The notes: generated by a model from the letters alone, not told the origin. A stretch of DNA of 64,000 bases from Collimonas fungivorans Ter331 (GCF_000221045.1 NC_015856.1:620001-684000), one strand, 5' to 3'. Counted from the stretch's first letter, positions 20,657-29,366 are shown. A program made the numbers and translations.

Positions 20657-20966
20657 ATGCCAGCGTCAATGCCGGCATTGCTTCGCGCGCTTATGGATAC
20701 GTGCCACGCTCCACCCGCGCTATGCTTTTTCTTAAATATCGGCTAAGCGTGTTTTAAATGCTGCTTATTTTTTTGACGATGCTAATGTATTGAGTGCTGG
20801 GTTTGCATCGTTGAACAGGAAAAGATGGTTCCTGAATGATGAGGTGAGCACAGCGCTTGCAACTGACCTGCGCAGCATTGGCGGGCGAGGCAAGAAGCGC
20901 GGCACGAGGATGCTACCAACATCAACGCGCCGCTAACCACAAACAACTAAACCGTAGGAGTTGAAT
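20657..20966 (+). other. Divergent intergenic stretch between the unknown gene and the SymE-like gene
   Basis: About 310 bases separate the two divergent genes and must hold both promoters. AT-rich tracts near 20725-20800 (TTAAATATCGG, TTTTAAATGC, TATTTTTTTGAC) are likely promoter material. SymE of E. coli is SOS-controlled, so I looked for a LexA-type CTGT-N8-ACAG box and did not find a good one. An antisense RNA opposite the symE-like leader is possible but not visible as a clear structure. Confidence 0.35.
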
Positions 20967-21176
20967 ATGGCTAAGCGCAATCATACGCGAGACCTTCGCG
21001 CGCCCACAACAGATGATCCGGAACAACGGCTCACCGTTTCTTTCTATCAGGACGATAATCCCGAGACACTCTGGATCAAGCTATGTGGGGCCGGCCTCAA
21101 ACAAGCCGGCTTTGCACCGCAGTCCTCCGTGCGTGTCAGGATCATGCCCGGCTGTCTGCTTATCACCAGCAACTGA
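20967..21176 (+). CDS. SymE-like type I toxin-family protein
   Basis: A 69-residue protein related to SymE, the E. coli toxin with an AbrB-like fold that is repressed by the antisense RNA SymR. The match is in the second half: the TLWIKLCGAGLKQAGFAPQS segment followed by VRVRIMPGCLLIT corresponds to the family's LxLxGxWLxxAGF and VxVxxxPGxLxI pattern. The ATG at 20967 is preferred because GTAGGAG ends six bases before it. SymE-like genes are often found near Rhs/VgrG loci, as here. Whether it is toxic or has an antisense partner cannot be told from this sequence. Confidence 0.75.
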   Translation: MAKRNHTRDLRAPTTDDPEQRLTVSFYQDDNPETLWIKLCGAGLKQAGFAPQSSVRVRIMPGCLLITSN

Positions 21177-21205
21177 CGCCGACGCCTGAGCTATCCGCGC
21201 AGGCT

Positions 21206-21256
21206 AAGCCGCTTTCCCGATTCCGTGCATGCAGCGGTAACGGAAAGCGGCTTTTT
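21206..21256 (+). terminator. Long-stem Rho-independent terminator after the SymE-like gene
   Basis: AAGCCGCTTTCC at 21206-21217 pairs perfectly with GGAAAGCGGCTT at 21242-21253, with a 24-base loop that can itself pair in part, and TTT follows. The 12-base perfect stem is strong. It begins 30 bases after the stop codon. Confidence 0.8.
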
Positions 21257-21552
21257 ATCCTCATAGTCCTCCTCAACCGATTGACGATTGCAAAAATAAG
21301 CTTTTTCGCATTTTTAGTTCGCCCTCGCAGACCACGACAATCTGCAATCGTCCAGATCTCCAGCGAAGCTGTCTCACAATCCCCGTAAAGTGTGAACTCT
21401 TGCAAATTTCGTTACTTTTATGCATTGCACTGTGGAAATTAAAGATGTTGTCGGTTATGATTTGGTTAAATATTTATCAAGTAGAATGCGAAGACATTGC
21501 CTTGCTAAAAAGACTATTTTATTGCTGATGAAATAATTTTCAGGGACCACGC
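21257..21552 (+). other. AT-rich leader of the type VI secretion cassette
   Basis: Roughly 300 bases with no gene. The last 130 are strongly AT-rich (for example TTTGGTTAAATATTTATC near 21462-21480) and probably carry the vgrG promoter. A weak ribosome binding site, AGGGACC, precedes the ATG. No transposon end or repeat was seen. Confidence 0.35.
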
Positions 21553-24168
21553 ATGAGTAGCCTGCTTCAATCCATAGCGGCCTTAATTCAGGGGCGGCAG
21601 CATAATCGAATCCTTCGACTGTCATTTCCACATGGCGATGGCCCGCAAGCCCAACTGTTGGTCAATAAGCTGGATGCGGTTGAAAGCCTGTCACGAGATT
21701 TTGAGTTCAAAATTGAACTATTGTCAGATGACCCTGCGCTGGCGCTGAAGGATCTGCAAGGCAAGCTATTCTGCGTAGAACTTGTTCGCGCGGACGGGAC
21801 GCTTCGACATTTCAGTGGTTTTTGTTTTGAGTTCCGTTCAGTCCGTTCCGACGGTGGAATTACTTTCTACCAAGCTAAATTAGGCCCGTGGCTTCAATAT
21901 TTGCATCTGCGCAAAGACAACTACATTTTTCACGGCAAGACATTACACGAGCAAATAAGCAGCATTTTCGAAGATTACGGTACGTTGCCCGATTGGGACT
22001 TCAGGGTCGGCGGAGAAGACGCCGCAATGACAGATGCCTTTCAATATGAAGAAAGTGACCATAACTATCTTCACAGGCGTCTTGAATCCAAAGGCTGGCT
22101 GTACTGGTACGAACATACTGCTCAGGGCCATAAACTCATTGTCACGGACGACTCGACGCAGGCGGCGCCAATAGATGGTGGCCCGGAGATTGGTTTTCAA
22201 CGGCATGGCGGTGCGATTGAAGAAGACGGAATAGCCCAATTTTCGCCTGTGCGCCAGATTGTGGCCGGTTCTGTGTCGCTCTCGGGATTCAATTTCAAAA
22301 GCCCCGTACCAATCAACGTGGGCGTGCCGACACTGAACAAGCAAGGCGATGTGCTCGACATAGAATCCTATGAATATACCGGTGCATATGGCGTTAAGAA
22401 CACTCAAGACGCCGACAAGCTGTCTCGATTGCGCATGGAAGAGATCGAAGCCAGTGGCAAGCATTTTGAAGCGGCCGGCAACAATCGCTTCGTCGTTCCT
22501 GGACGCTGGTTCCGCTTGACCAATCATTTTTCCTTCAATTCTTTTGGCAGCCATGACGAGGCCAGCAAAAGTGAATTCCTCATTCTCTCCGTACATCACA
22601 AGGCATCCAATAATTATCTGCAAGACGCTACCGAGAAGGCTGAATACGACAATACGTTGACATGCATTCGGAAGATTATTCCATGGCGACCAGGTCGCAA
22701 CTTCAATAGCGTCGACACCAAAATCATTTCCCCGCAAACCGTCACGGTGGTCGGCCCTTCAGGCCAGGGCAGTATTTTTACCGACGAATATGGTCGTATT
22801 CGTGTGCAGTTTCATTGGGACCGCATTGGCAATAACGATGAAAAAAGTTCGGCCTGGGTTCGCGTCGCCAGTTCTTGGGCTGGCGGCGAGCTTGGTGCAA
22901 AGATGATTCCACGGGTTGGGTCGGAAGTTATTTCGCAGTGGCTCGATGGCAATCCTGACCGTCCTATCATTACTGGTAGCGTCTACAACCAGCGCAATAT
23001 GCCGCCGTGGAAATTGGCGACCCAGCAATCGCTCATGGGTTTTCGCAGTCGTGAGTTAACTCCCGACGGAGGCAACCAGCCTGGCGGCCGCAGTAACCAC
23101 CTGATCCTGGATGACTCCAACGGAAAAATCCAGGCCCAAATCAAGAGCGATCACCAACATAGCCAGCTGAGTTTGGGGCATATCACGCGCATCGAAGACA
23201 ATGCGGGCCGTAAAGACGCGCGCGGCGAGGGCTGGGAACTGCGTACCGATGGTCATGGCGTGGCGCGCTCAGCACAAGGCATGCTGATCACGACCGAAGG
23301 CCGTAGCAATGCCGCATCGCACATGAAGGATATGGGTGAGACGGTGCAGAGGCTCACTTCGGCGCGTGATCAGCACGAAACGCTGGCCGATATGGCGCAG
23401 CAGGCCGGGGCTCAGGAAAAGCAGGGGCAGCAAGCCGATATTGCGAAAGTCCTTAAGACTCAGAACGATGCCATCAAGGGCGGCGGTGCTGGCAGCGACG
23501 GCACTTTCCCTGAACTGTCCGAACCGCATCTGGTGCTGGCTAGCCCTGCTGGCATTGAGAGCACCACTGCCCAATCGACCCATATCTCTAGCGACCAGCA
23601 TACCGCCATCACTACTGGCAAGAGCCTGTCCATTGCCACTGGCGACAGCCTGTTTGCCAGCATTGCCAATACCTTCCGTCTGATGGTCCAAAAATCTGGC
23701 ATGAAGATGGTCGCTGCAGCAGGGGATATCGATCTGAATGCGCTGAAGGACAGCATCAATGTTTTGGCAAAACTCAATATTACCCAAACCGCCAATCGCA
23801 TCACGATCACGGCCAAGGAAGAAATCGTGATCAATGGCGGCGGTAGCTACGTCAAATTCAATGCGGGTGGAATCGAACACGGCACGAATGGCATTTTTGT
23901 CGCTCATGCCGCCACGCATAGCCTTCCTGGGCCCAAGAATCGTTCAGTTGACCTGCAAAATTCTGCGACCCCTGCGCCATTCGACAGGGAAGTGGTCTTT
24001 CACCACATAGACGACCAGAACAGTACTGCTGCCAAACAAATGTTCAAACTCGATCGGGACGGCGCTGGCGCGACTGGGCCTGTCACGGGATCGGACGGCA
24101 GTACTCAAATGCAACGCTCCGATGGCCCCGAATTCTACAAAGTCCGCTGGCTTGGGAGGGCCAAATAA
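21553..24168 (+). CDS. vgrG: Type VI secretion system tip protein VgrG
   Basis: An 871-residue VgrG, the trimeric spike of the type VI secretion system. The N-terminal gp27-like part runs from about residue 15 to 380 (LLVNKLDAVESLSRDFEFKI, then FEDYGTLPDWDFRV, YLHRRLESKGWLYWYEH). The gp5-like OB fold follows at about 395-470 (GSIFTDEYGRIRVQFHWDR, RVGSEVISQWLDGNPDRPI). A middle linker carries DAREGEGWELRTDGHG-type residues, and a DUF2345 domain occupies about 645-800. The stop overlaps the next gene's ATG by one base (TAATG), which links it to the lipase-like effector. No structural T6SS genes lie in the window, so this is an orphan vgrG cassette that would use a system encoded elsewhere. Confidence 0.95.
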   Translation: MSSLLQSIAALIQGRQHNRILRLSFPHGDGPQAQLLVNKLDAVESLSRDFEFKIELLSDDPALALKDLQGKLFCVELVRADGTLRHFSGFCFEFRSVRSDGGITFYQAKLGPWLQYLHLRKDNYIFHGKTLHEQISSIFEDYGTLPDWDFRVGGEDAAMTDAFQYEESDHNYLHRRLESKGWLYWYEHTAQGHKLIVTDDSTQAAPIDGGPEIGFQRHGGAIEEDGIAQFSPVRQIVAGSVSLSGFNFKSPVPINVGVPTLNKQGDVLDIESYEYTGAYGVKNTQDADKLSRLRMEEIEASGKHFEAAGNNRFVVPGRWFRLTNHFSFNSFGSHDEASKSEFLILSVHHKASNNYLQDATEKAEYDNTLTCIRKIIPWRPGRNFNSVDTKIISPQTVTVVGPSGQGSIFTDEYGRIRVQFHWDRIGNNDEKSSAWVRVASSWAGGELGAKMIPRVGSEVISQWLDGNPDRPIITGSVYNQRNMPPWKLATQQSLMGFRSRELTPDGGNQPGGRSNHLILDDSNGKIQAQIKSDHQHSQLSLGHITRIEDNAGRKDARGEGWELRTDGHGVARSAQGMLITTEGRSNAASHMKDMGETVQRLTSARDQHETLADMAQQAGAQEKQGQQADIAKVLKTQNDAIKGGGAGSDGTFPELSEPHLVLASPAGIESTTAQSTHISSDQHTAITTGKSLSIATGDSLFASIANTFRLMVQKSGMKMVAAAGDIDLNALKDSINVLAKLNITQTANRITITAKEEIVINGGGSYVKFNAGGIEHGTNGIFVAHAATHSLPGPKNRSVDLQNSATPAPFDREVVFHHIDDQNSTAAKQMFKLDRDGAGATGPVTGSDGSTQMQRSDGPEFYKVRWLGRAK

Positions 24169-26009
24169 TGACGGTTCAAGGTGATGACCAAGATATCTGG
24201 CTCGATTTCACCCTAGGGGTAAACCAGTCTGCCGAGGTTGGTGTTCAAACCACCCCGACTAGCGATAAACGCAGGATTAGAGTACGCGTGCCTCCGGGCA
24301 AATTGATCCCGATCGTATTCTTTCCTGGCATCATGGGCAGCAATTTGCGTCTGTCCAAAAAACGCCAGGCAGAGATACAGCGCCAGGATAATCGTTCCTG
24401 GCGGCCGGATGACAAGGGCGATGCTTTGAAGCGACGCAATGCGTCAGCAGCGGAGCGTCAAATGCGCCTGGACCCCGACGAAGTCGAAGTAGATCACTAT
24501 GAAATCTCCTACGATAAAGACAAAGATCGTTTCGAGTCTACTGGCAATGCAACACAAACTTCAGATAGCCGCCATGACAATGTGCCGGACAATCTCGCGG
24601 ATGTGAGTAAGTTGTTGATGAGCGATCCCAAGCTTGAAAAGGATCATCCGCTTACCACAGGACACGAGCAGCACTTTAGCGCTGCGCAAAAGGCGCGTGC
24701 TCGCGGGTGGAGCGAAGTCATGTTTGGTTCTTACGGCAAAATCCTTATGCTGATGGAAAAGCAGCTCAACGACATGCTTAAGGCTGATGGCGCTAACGTA
24801 GAAGTGTCGGCTTCTTGGGCGAGCAAAGGTAACGCGCAAGCTTTGGTTGGACGCGCACCCGCCAGTTTTGGTAACTCAGATGCTCCGGCCCTGGCTGAGG
24901 CTGATATTAAAAAAATTGGCAACTGCTGGTATCCGGTACACGCCTTTGGGTACAATTGGCTTAAGAGTAATGGTGACGAAGCCAAAGATATCGGCCCGCG
25001 CATCCAAAAGCTTATTGACACTTACAACCAGAATGGATTCGATTGTCCCGGTGTCATTCTTGTCACCCACAGCATGGGCGGGTTATTGGGCCGAGCTTTG
25101 ATACACCCCGATTATGGCAATCTGAAAGACAAGGTGCTGGGCGTGGTTCACGGCGTGATGCCGACAACGGGTGCCGCTGCGGCTTACAAGCGCTTGCGTG
25201 CGGGCTTTGAAGGCAGCAACAAAACATGGTGGCACTTCCTCGATAGAATCCAGGGCGGCATCGTCAAAGGTGTGCTGGGCGATAACGGGGAAGAGGTAAC
25301 GGCAGTATTGGCCAACGCGCCGGGTGGATTAGAACTGTTGCCTAACAAGGTGTATGGCAGCGGTTGGCTCAAAGTACAAGACAGGCAAGGCAATGATTTA
25401 ATGCCCGCTTTACCCAAAGAAGACCCTGCGACAGAGATTTATATGCAGGAGCCGCAGAAGTGGTGGCGGCTCATCAATCCGGAATGGATTGATCCGGCAA
25501 AGATGGGTGAAAGAGGCCTGAAAGGGACAGAGCAGGTCGGGCAAGAAGCAACAACGAGGCGCATCATCAATGCAATGGGGTTTTCTCATGCGATCCAGGA
25601 TACCTTCCACGATGAAACCTATGCCCACTTCGGCGAAGATCCCGCGCAACTGGCCTGGAACGATATTGTCTGGAAGGTGACCGATGGCAATGCCAGTGCG
25701 GCAGGCGATCCGTTGTCCTGGACTCTTCTGGAGGGCCACAAAGGCGACAATGCTCAAGGCACCATCCGCGTGTTGAGCGCGAACGGCATTCCGTTGACCC
25801 TGGAGCTTCAGCCTTCAAACTCGGCTGCGGACGGTACTGTCCCCGTTGAGCGCAGTGCTGACAAGGTGCGTGCCAAGGTCAAATTCAGGCAGACCGGCTA
25901 CGACCACCAGGGCAGCTACGACAACGAGGGGGCTCAGGCCGCCACGCTGTATGGGGTAGTAAAGATCGCTAATGCTTACAAATCCGACTGGTGGGACAAG
26001 AAAGACTGA
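24168..26009 (+). CDS. Lipase-like type VI effector, probably Tle4 family
   Basis: A 613-residue alpha/beta hydrolase. An N-terminal strand PIVFFPGIMGSNLRLSKK resembles LCAT/PGAP1-type esterases and supplies the oxyanion loop. The nucleophile is Ser302 in VILVTHSMGGLLGR, where Thr replaces the first Gly of GxSxG. The HQGSYDN segment near the C terminus may give the catalytic His. The protein has no signal peptide. Directly coupled to vgrG and followed by Tli4-like immunity genes, it fits the Tle4 phospholipase effectors that attack membranes of rival cells. Tle4 is inferred mainly from the immunity neighbour and the size of about 600 residues. Confidence 0.75.
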   Translation: MTVQGDDQDIWLDFTLGVNQSAEVGVQTTPTSDKRRIRVRVPPGKLIPIVFFPGIMGSNLRLSKKRQAEIQRQDNRSWRPDDKGDALKRRNASAAERQMRLDPDEVEVDHYEISYDKDKDRFESTGNATQTSDSRHDNVPDNLADVSKLLMSDPKLEKDHPLTTGHEQHFSAAQKARARGWSEVMFGSYGKILMLMEKQLNDMLKADGANVEVSASWASKGNAQALVGRAPASFGNSDAPALAEADIKKIGNCWYPVHAFGYNWLKSNGDEAKDIGPRIQKLIDTYNQNGFDCPGVILVTHSMGGLLGRALIHPDYGNLKDKVLGVVHGVMPTTGAAAAYKRLRAGFEGSNKTWWHFLDRIQGGIVKGVLGDNGEEVTAVLANAPGGLELLPNKVYGSGWLKVQDRQGNDLMPALPKEDPATEIYMQEPQKWWRLINPEWIDPAKMGERGLKGTEQVGQEATTRRIINAMGFSHAIQDTFHDETYAHFGEDPAQLAWNDIVWKVTDGNASAAGDPLSWTLLEGHKGDNAQGTIRVLSANGIPLTLELQPSNSAADGTVPVERSADKVRAKVKFRQTGYDHQGSYDNEGAQAATLYGVVKIANAYKSDWWDKKD

Positions 26010-26014
26010 ATGCC

Positions 26015-26971
26015 ATGAACCAACGAATCGAACAACTCTTTACCCGCTCCAAGCTACTTTGCTTTGGACGTTATGTGCTTGAAGTGCCGCAGGATGCGAC
26101 GCTGATTTGGGGGACGGATGATTTTGAAACGTTTCCCAATCGCGCCAAGGACCTGAAGCAGATCGTGGAGGCAAAGCGGGACGAGATACTTGCAAAGGAC
26201 AAGACTGCGACGATCAATTTCTCAGGCGAAGGCCCAGCTCCTAACGTAATGTGGATTCGATACTATGCAGATGCAGCTGCTAAGCAAGTAGGACTAGAAG
26301 GCTTTCGGATTTATCATGTTGTTGGCCCGCACATTTTTCGTTGGCAGACGGCGACCGCCAAGAGCGTCAACAGCACCGTCGAGACCATTACTCAGAAAAC
26401 GATTTTTCTGGCCTCCAATCTGCGTCCGAGGACACCATCCGATGTGCCTAAAGAGCCCGGCCTGTGCCTTGAGTACGGTTTCTTGCGCGATGCGCCCTAC
26501 GACAAACAGGAATACTTTGCGACCGGCTTGCTGCTGCCGACCCTGCCCGATGTGACCTTCAGTGTCGAAAGCAACAAGAACGCGAGCACTCAGGGCAGTA
26601 ATGGCCACAGCCTGCTCAAACAAATCAATGATAGGCGTAGCGAGTTGGGTGGAAGTTATCCCAAAATCGTCACTTTGCGCGAAGGCAAACGCACCGTGCA
26701 TGGTTGGGCCGGCGAGGAATCGCTGGTGCGTCGTGCTGATGGCACCCATGATTTTGAATGGAAGTTTATCGGCGAAACAGGTAATGTGGCCAAGCCTGCC
26801 ATGCTGGACGTAACGATGTACAGCAAGGTCAAGGCCAACCGCGTTGGAGCCGCATCTGCCGCTTCCGTTGACGACGACGAAGCGGTAGCCTTGTGGGACA
26901 AGCTGTTGAACGGCTTGAAGTTCCGAGTCGCGGTACCCGGAGCACCGAGCGACGCGGTGGCGCTCTCATGA
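26015..26971 (+). CDS. Tli4-like type VI immunity protein, copy 1
   Basis: A 318-residue protein resembling Tli4 immunity proteins. The opening SKLLCFGRYVLEVPQDA is typical of the Tli4 N-terminal domain, and the C-terminal domain includes VHGWAGEESLVRRADGTHDF and EWKFIGETGN. It should neutralise the lipase effector encoded five bases upstream. The start is ATG 26015, the first residue shared with copy 2. No signal peptide is visible, which is unexpected for an immunity protein against an effector that acts in the periplasm. A second copy lies about 1.2 kb downstream, and a tiny exported-peptide gene overlaps the stop codon. Confidence 0.8.
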   Translation: MNQRIEQLFTRSKLLCFGRYVLEVPQDATLIWGTDDFETFPNRAKDLKQIVEAKRDEILAKDKTATINFSGEGPAPNVMWIRYYADAAAKQVGLEGFRIYHVVGPHIFRWQTATAKSVNSTVETITQKTIFLASNLRPRTPSDVPKEPGLCLEYGFLRDAPYDKQEYFATGLLLPTLPDVTFSVESNKNASTQGSNGHSLLKQINDRRSELGGSYPKIVTLREGKRTVHGWAGEESLVRRADGTHDFEWKFIGETGNVAKPAMLDVTMYSKVKANRVGAASAASVDDDEAVALWDKLLNGLKFRVAVPGAPSDAVALS

Positions 26972-27132
26972 ATGTGGTGACGACTATGGTGCCAATATCT
27001 CGTCGCCGTGCGCTTGGTATTCTGATCGCTGCATTGGCTGTGCCTTTGACACCCGCTTGGGCTTTCGAGCCTACCGAGCCTGTCAACCGCCTGTGGAAGC
27101 CTATCGATCCGTTCAAGGTGAACGTAAATTAA
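26968..27132 (+). CDS. Tiny exported peptide with RR signal, copy 1
   Basis: A 54-residue protein beginning MNVVTTMVPISRRRALGILI. An arginine-rich n-region (SRRRALG, close to a twin-arginine motif), a hydrophobic core and AWA at the end of the core predict export and cleavage, leaving about 22 residues (FEPTEPVNRLWKPIDPFKVN plus VN). It starts in the ATGA overlap with the immunity gene, so the two are coupled. The same gene sits in the same place after copy 2 and differs at only seven residues. The function is unknown; partner in immunity or effector folding are possibilities only. Confidence 0.75.
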   Translation: MNVVTTMVPISRRRALGILIAALAVPLTPAWAFEPTEPVNRLWKPIDPFKVNVN

Positions 27133-27249
27133 CTATTAATTTGTCCTCATTGGACTCCTGCACGCTAGCTTGGAAAGAACTACGTTGTCGAGAATGGCTA
27201 CCCACAATGCGACGTGATGGGGAAAGAAGAATTGATCACAGAATCGATG

Positions 27250-28203
27250 ATGAATCAACGAATCGAAAAACTGTTTTCCAAATCTAAACTATTGTGTTTT
27301 GGGCGATATGTATTGCTGGCACCTCAAGACGCCAAGCTGATATTTGGCTCGGATTTCCCGACGCTACCGAACAGAGCCAAGGATATCAAGCAGATTATGG
27401 AAGCTAGGCGGGCAGAGATATTGGCGAAGGACAAGACCGCAAAGATTAACTACTTTGGCCCAGGCCCGGCATCCAATGTGATGTGGATTCGGTACTACGA
27501 GGACGAATTTTCTCCGAAGTATGGTTTAGAGAGTTTTGATACCTACTATATAGTTGGTCCGCATATATTTGTCGGAGGCGGGGCTACTGCTAAGAGCCAG
27601 AATTCAACTGTTGAATCCATCACGGCGAAAACCATTGAGGTTGCTCAAAACCTTCGTCCTCGTGCCCCCGACGAAGTTCCCACGGAACCTGGCTTGTGCC
27701 ACGAATTCGGCTTCACTCGCCTAGCAAGTGACAAGGGCCAAGTGCTATCTCAAGTTGGACTCTACCTCCCGGAGTTACCAGACATCACCTTCAGTGTGGA
27801 GAGCAACCAAAATGCCAGCACTCAAGGCAGTAATGGCCACAGCCTGCTCAAACAAATCAATGATAGACGCAAGGAGCTGGGCGAAAATTACCCTAAGCTC
27901 ACTACTTTGCGTGAAGGAAAACGTATCGTCCACGGTTGGGCTGGTGAGGAATCGCTGGTGCGTCGTGCAGACGGTACTCATGATTTTGAATGGAAATTCA
28001 TCGGCGAAACAGGCAACGTGGCCAAGCCCGCCATGCTGGACGTCACGATGTACAGCAAGGTCAAGGCGAACCGCATTGGTGCGGCATCTGCCGCTTCCGT
28101 CGACGACGAAGAAGCCCTGGCCCTATGGGACAAGCTGCTGGAAGGTTTGAAGTTCCGAGTCGCAGTGCCTGGCGCACCGAGCGACGCAGTGGCGCTTCCA
28201 TGA
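27250..28203 (+). CDS. Tli4-like type VI immunity protein, copy 2
   Basis: A 317-residue paralogue of the previous immunity protein. From ASTQGSNGHSLLKQINDRR to the end it is about 92% identical to copy 1 (119 of 130 residues), but the first 185 residues have diverged strongly, including SPKYGLESFDTYYIVGPHIF in place of the copy 1 sequence. The start at ATG 27250 follows alignment to copy 1; upstream in-frame starts at 27214, 27217 and 27247 cannot be excluded. It may protect against a related effector carried by competitors. No signal peptide is evident. Confidence 0.8.
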   Translation: MNQRIEKLFSKSKLLCFGRYVLLAPQDAKLIFGSDFPTLPNRAKDIKQIMEARRAEILAKDKTAKINYFGPGPASNVMWIRYYEDEFSPKYGLESFDTYYIVGPHIFVGGGATAKSQNSTVESITAKTIEVAQNLRPRAPDEVPTEPGLCHEFGFTRLASDKGQVLSQVGLYLPELPDITFSVESNQNASTQGSNGHSLLKQINDRRKELGENYPKLTTLREGKRIVHGWAGEESLVRRADGTHDFEWKFIGETGNVAKPAMLDVTMYSKVKANRIGAASAASVDDEEALALWDKLLEGLKFRVAVPGAPSDAVALP

Positions 28204-28364
28204 ATGCGGTGACGACGATGGTCCCAATATCCCGCCGCCGTGCGCTTGGCATTCTGCTAGCTACATTGGCACTGCCTTTGACACCCGCTTGGGCCTTGGA
28301 ACCTACCGAGCCTGTCAACCGCCTGTGGAAACCTGTCGATCAGTTCAAGGTGAACGTAAATTAA
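28200..28364 (+). CDS. Tiny exported peptide with RR signal, copy 2
   Basis: A 54-residue protein with the same plan as copy 1: MVPISRRRALGILLATLAL, a cleavage site after PAWA, and a short mature part LEPTEPVNRLWKPVDQFKVN plus VN. It overlaps the second immunity gene by ATGA. Preservation of the reading frame, signal and mature sequence in both copies argues that it is a real gene. Its role is unknown. Confidence 0.75.
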   Translation: MNAVTTMVPISRRRALGILLATLALPLTPAWALEPTEPVNRLWKPVDQFKVNVN

Positions 28365-28398
28365 CTATTAATTTGCCCCCTATTGGACTCCTGTAACT

Positions 28399-29049
28399 AT
28401 GCAAAAAAATATTTCTTATGTAGTCATACTAATAGTTCTCTTTATTTCCGCGAATTGTAATATTGCTTTTTCAGCGGAAATAATGACCTCGAAGATTGAT
28501 CAAAAAATTCTGTCCGAAGGACATATCGAGCTAAAAGGGAATTTAATTTCTGCGATTAGCGTACAAGATAAGATAGGTCAGCACATATTGGTCTTGACGG
28601 AAAAAGATGGACCGTCGAAAACGGAAAAAAATAACTCAAAAAATGAGCGCATAGATTTGCGTGCTGTTTTTTATGCCAAGGAAAATACGGGTTGGGTTGA
28701 AGAATGGGCTATCACGGATTTTGTCGACTGTCCTGGTTTGGATTCCAGCGCATCTTTTTTCGCAAAGAACGTGACGTTTACTGACTTGAACAATGACGGC
28801 ATCGCCGAAGTCACTGTTCCATATAAGATGTTTTGTGGTGGAGGCATTGATCCTAGCACCGTCAAAATCATTATGCGGAAAGGTAAGGAGAAATTCGCCA
28901 TCAGGGGTGAATCTCAAATAATCATCCAAGGCCAGGAGCCTTACGGTGGAGAGAAGACCTACGATAAGTCTTTATTGCTGCCTGAAAATGCAATGTATAA
29001 AAAACATCTTGATGCTGTGTGGAACAAAGTTTACGTTGAGCGTCATTAA
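28399..29049 (+). CDS. Exported protein of unknown function at the end of the T6SS cassette
   Basis: A 216-residue protein with an N-terminal signal sequence (residues 1-26: [20 protein letters not shown], cleavage near FSA). The central [19 protein letters not shown] is a calcium-loop or FG-GAP-like motif, followed by [17 protein letters not shown]. It resembles proteins annotated as the M949_RS01915 family, a label that says little about function. Its A+T content is clearly higher than that of the genes around it, suggesting recent acquisition. Sitting last in an effector-immunity row, it could be an extra periplasmic immunity protein, which is inference. Confidence 0.75.
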   Translation: MQKNISYVVILIVLFISANCNIAFSAEIMTSKIDQKILSEGHIELKGNLISAISVQDKIGQHILVLTEKDGPSKTEKNNSKNERIDLRAVFYAKENTGWVEEWAITDFVDCPGLDSSASFFAKNVTFTDLNNDGIAEVTVPYKMFCGGGIDPSTVKIIMRKGKEKFAIRGESQIIIQGQEPYGGEKTYDKSLLLPENAMYKKHLDAVWNKVYVERH

Positions 29050-29366
29050 GGCAGAACAAAGCTGATTGACCGCTGAAAAATGGAGCTGTCATGAAAGATC
29101 AGCATGTCTCTGAAAATTATTGCCGCTGGTGACGACACTGACCACGGCGGCAATGTGTCACCGTCATTCTTGCAAAAAGTGTCTTTGATTGACCCTGAAA
29201 ATTAGGTGGTGTTGGAGTACATGTGACTTACTTCAGTCACGTAAATCAGGATGGAGATTTGCCGGGTCCTGGATGACGAGGCGACTTTATGCTGCTGGAT
29301 ATTGTTGCAAGGATGGTGGCAGGGGACGGCCGGTAACGCTGCCCGTCCCCGCCCGATCCGCCTGAA
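29050..29366 (+). other. Intergenic stretch at the right border of the accessory region
   Basis: Convergent genes end on both sides. Two small inverted repeats are visible: GTGACT at 29223-29228 with AGTCAC at 29235-29240, and a bulged GGTGAC...GTCACC hairpin around 29125-29162. Either could end transcription weakly, but no T-run follows. No gene, tRNA or insertion end was found. Confidence 0.35.

Larger units (their letters stand above)
26015..28398 (+). repeat. Tandem duplication of the immunity gene plus tiny exported-peptide gene
   Basis: Two units follow each other: about 26015-27165 and about 27250-28398. Each contains a Tli4-like gene, then a 54-codon gene overlapping its stop, then a shared noncoding tail (GTGAACGTAAATTAACTAT and a TTGGACTCCTG end). 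The last 130 residues of the two immunity proteins differ at 11 positions, while the first halves are far more different (roughly 60% identical by eye). This indicates a duplication with later divergence or shuffling of the N-terminal half. Confidence 0.85.

Noticed and set aside
17904-29366. A prophage or integrative element spanning the accessory region
   Set aside because: No integrase, transposase, tRNA target, phage structural gene or flanking direct repeat was seen; the region is described only as accessory.
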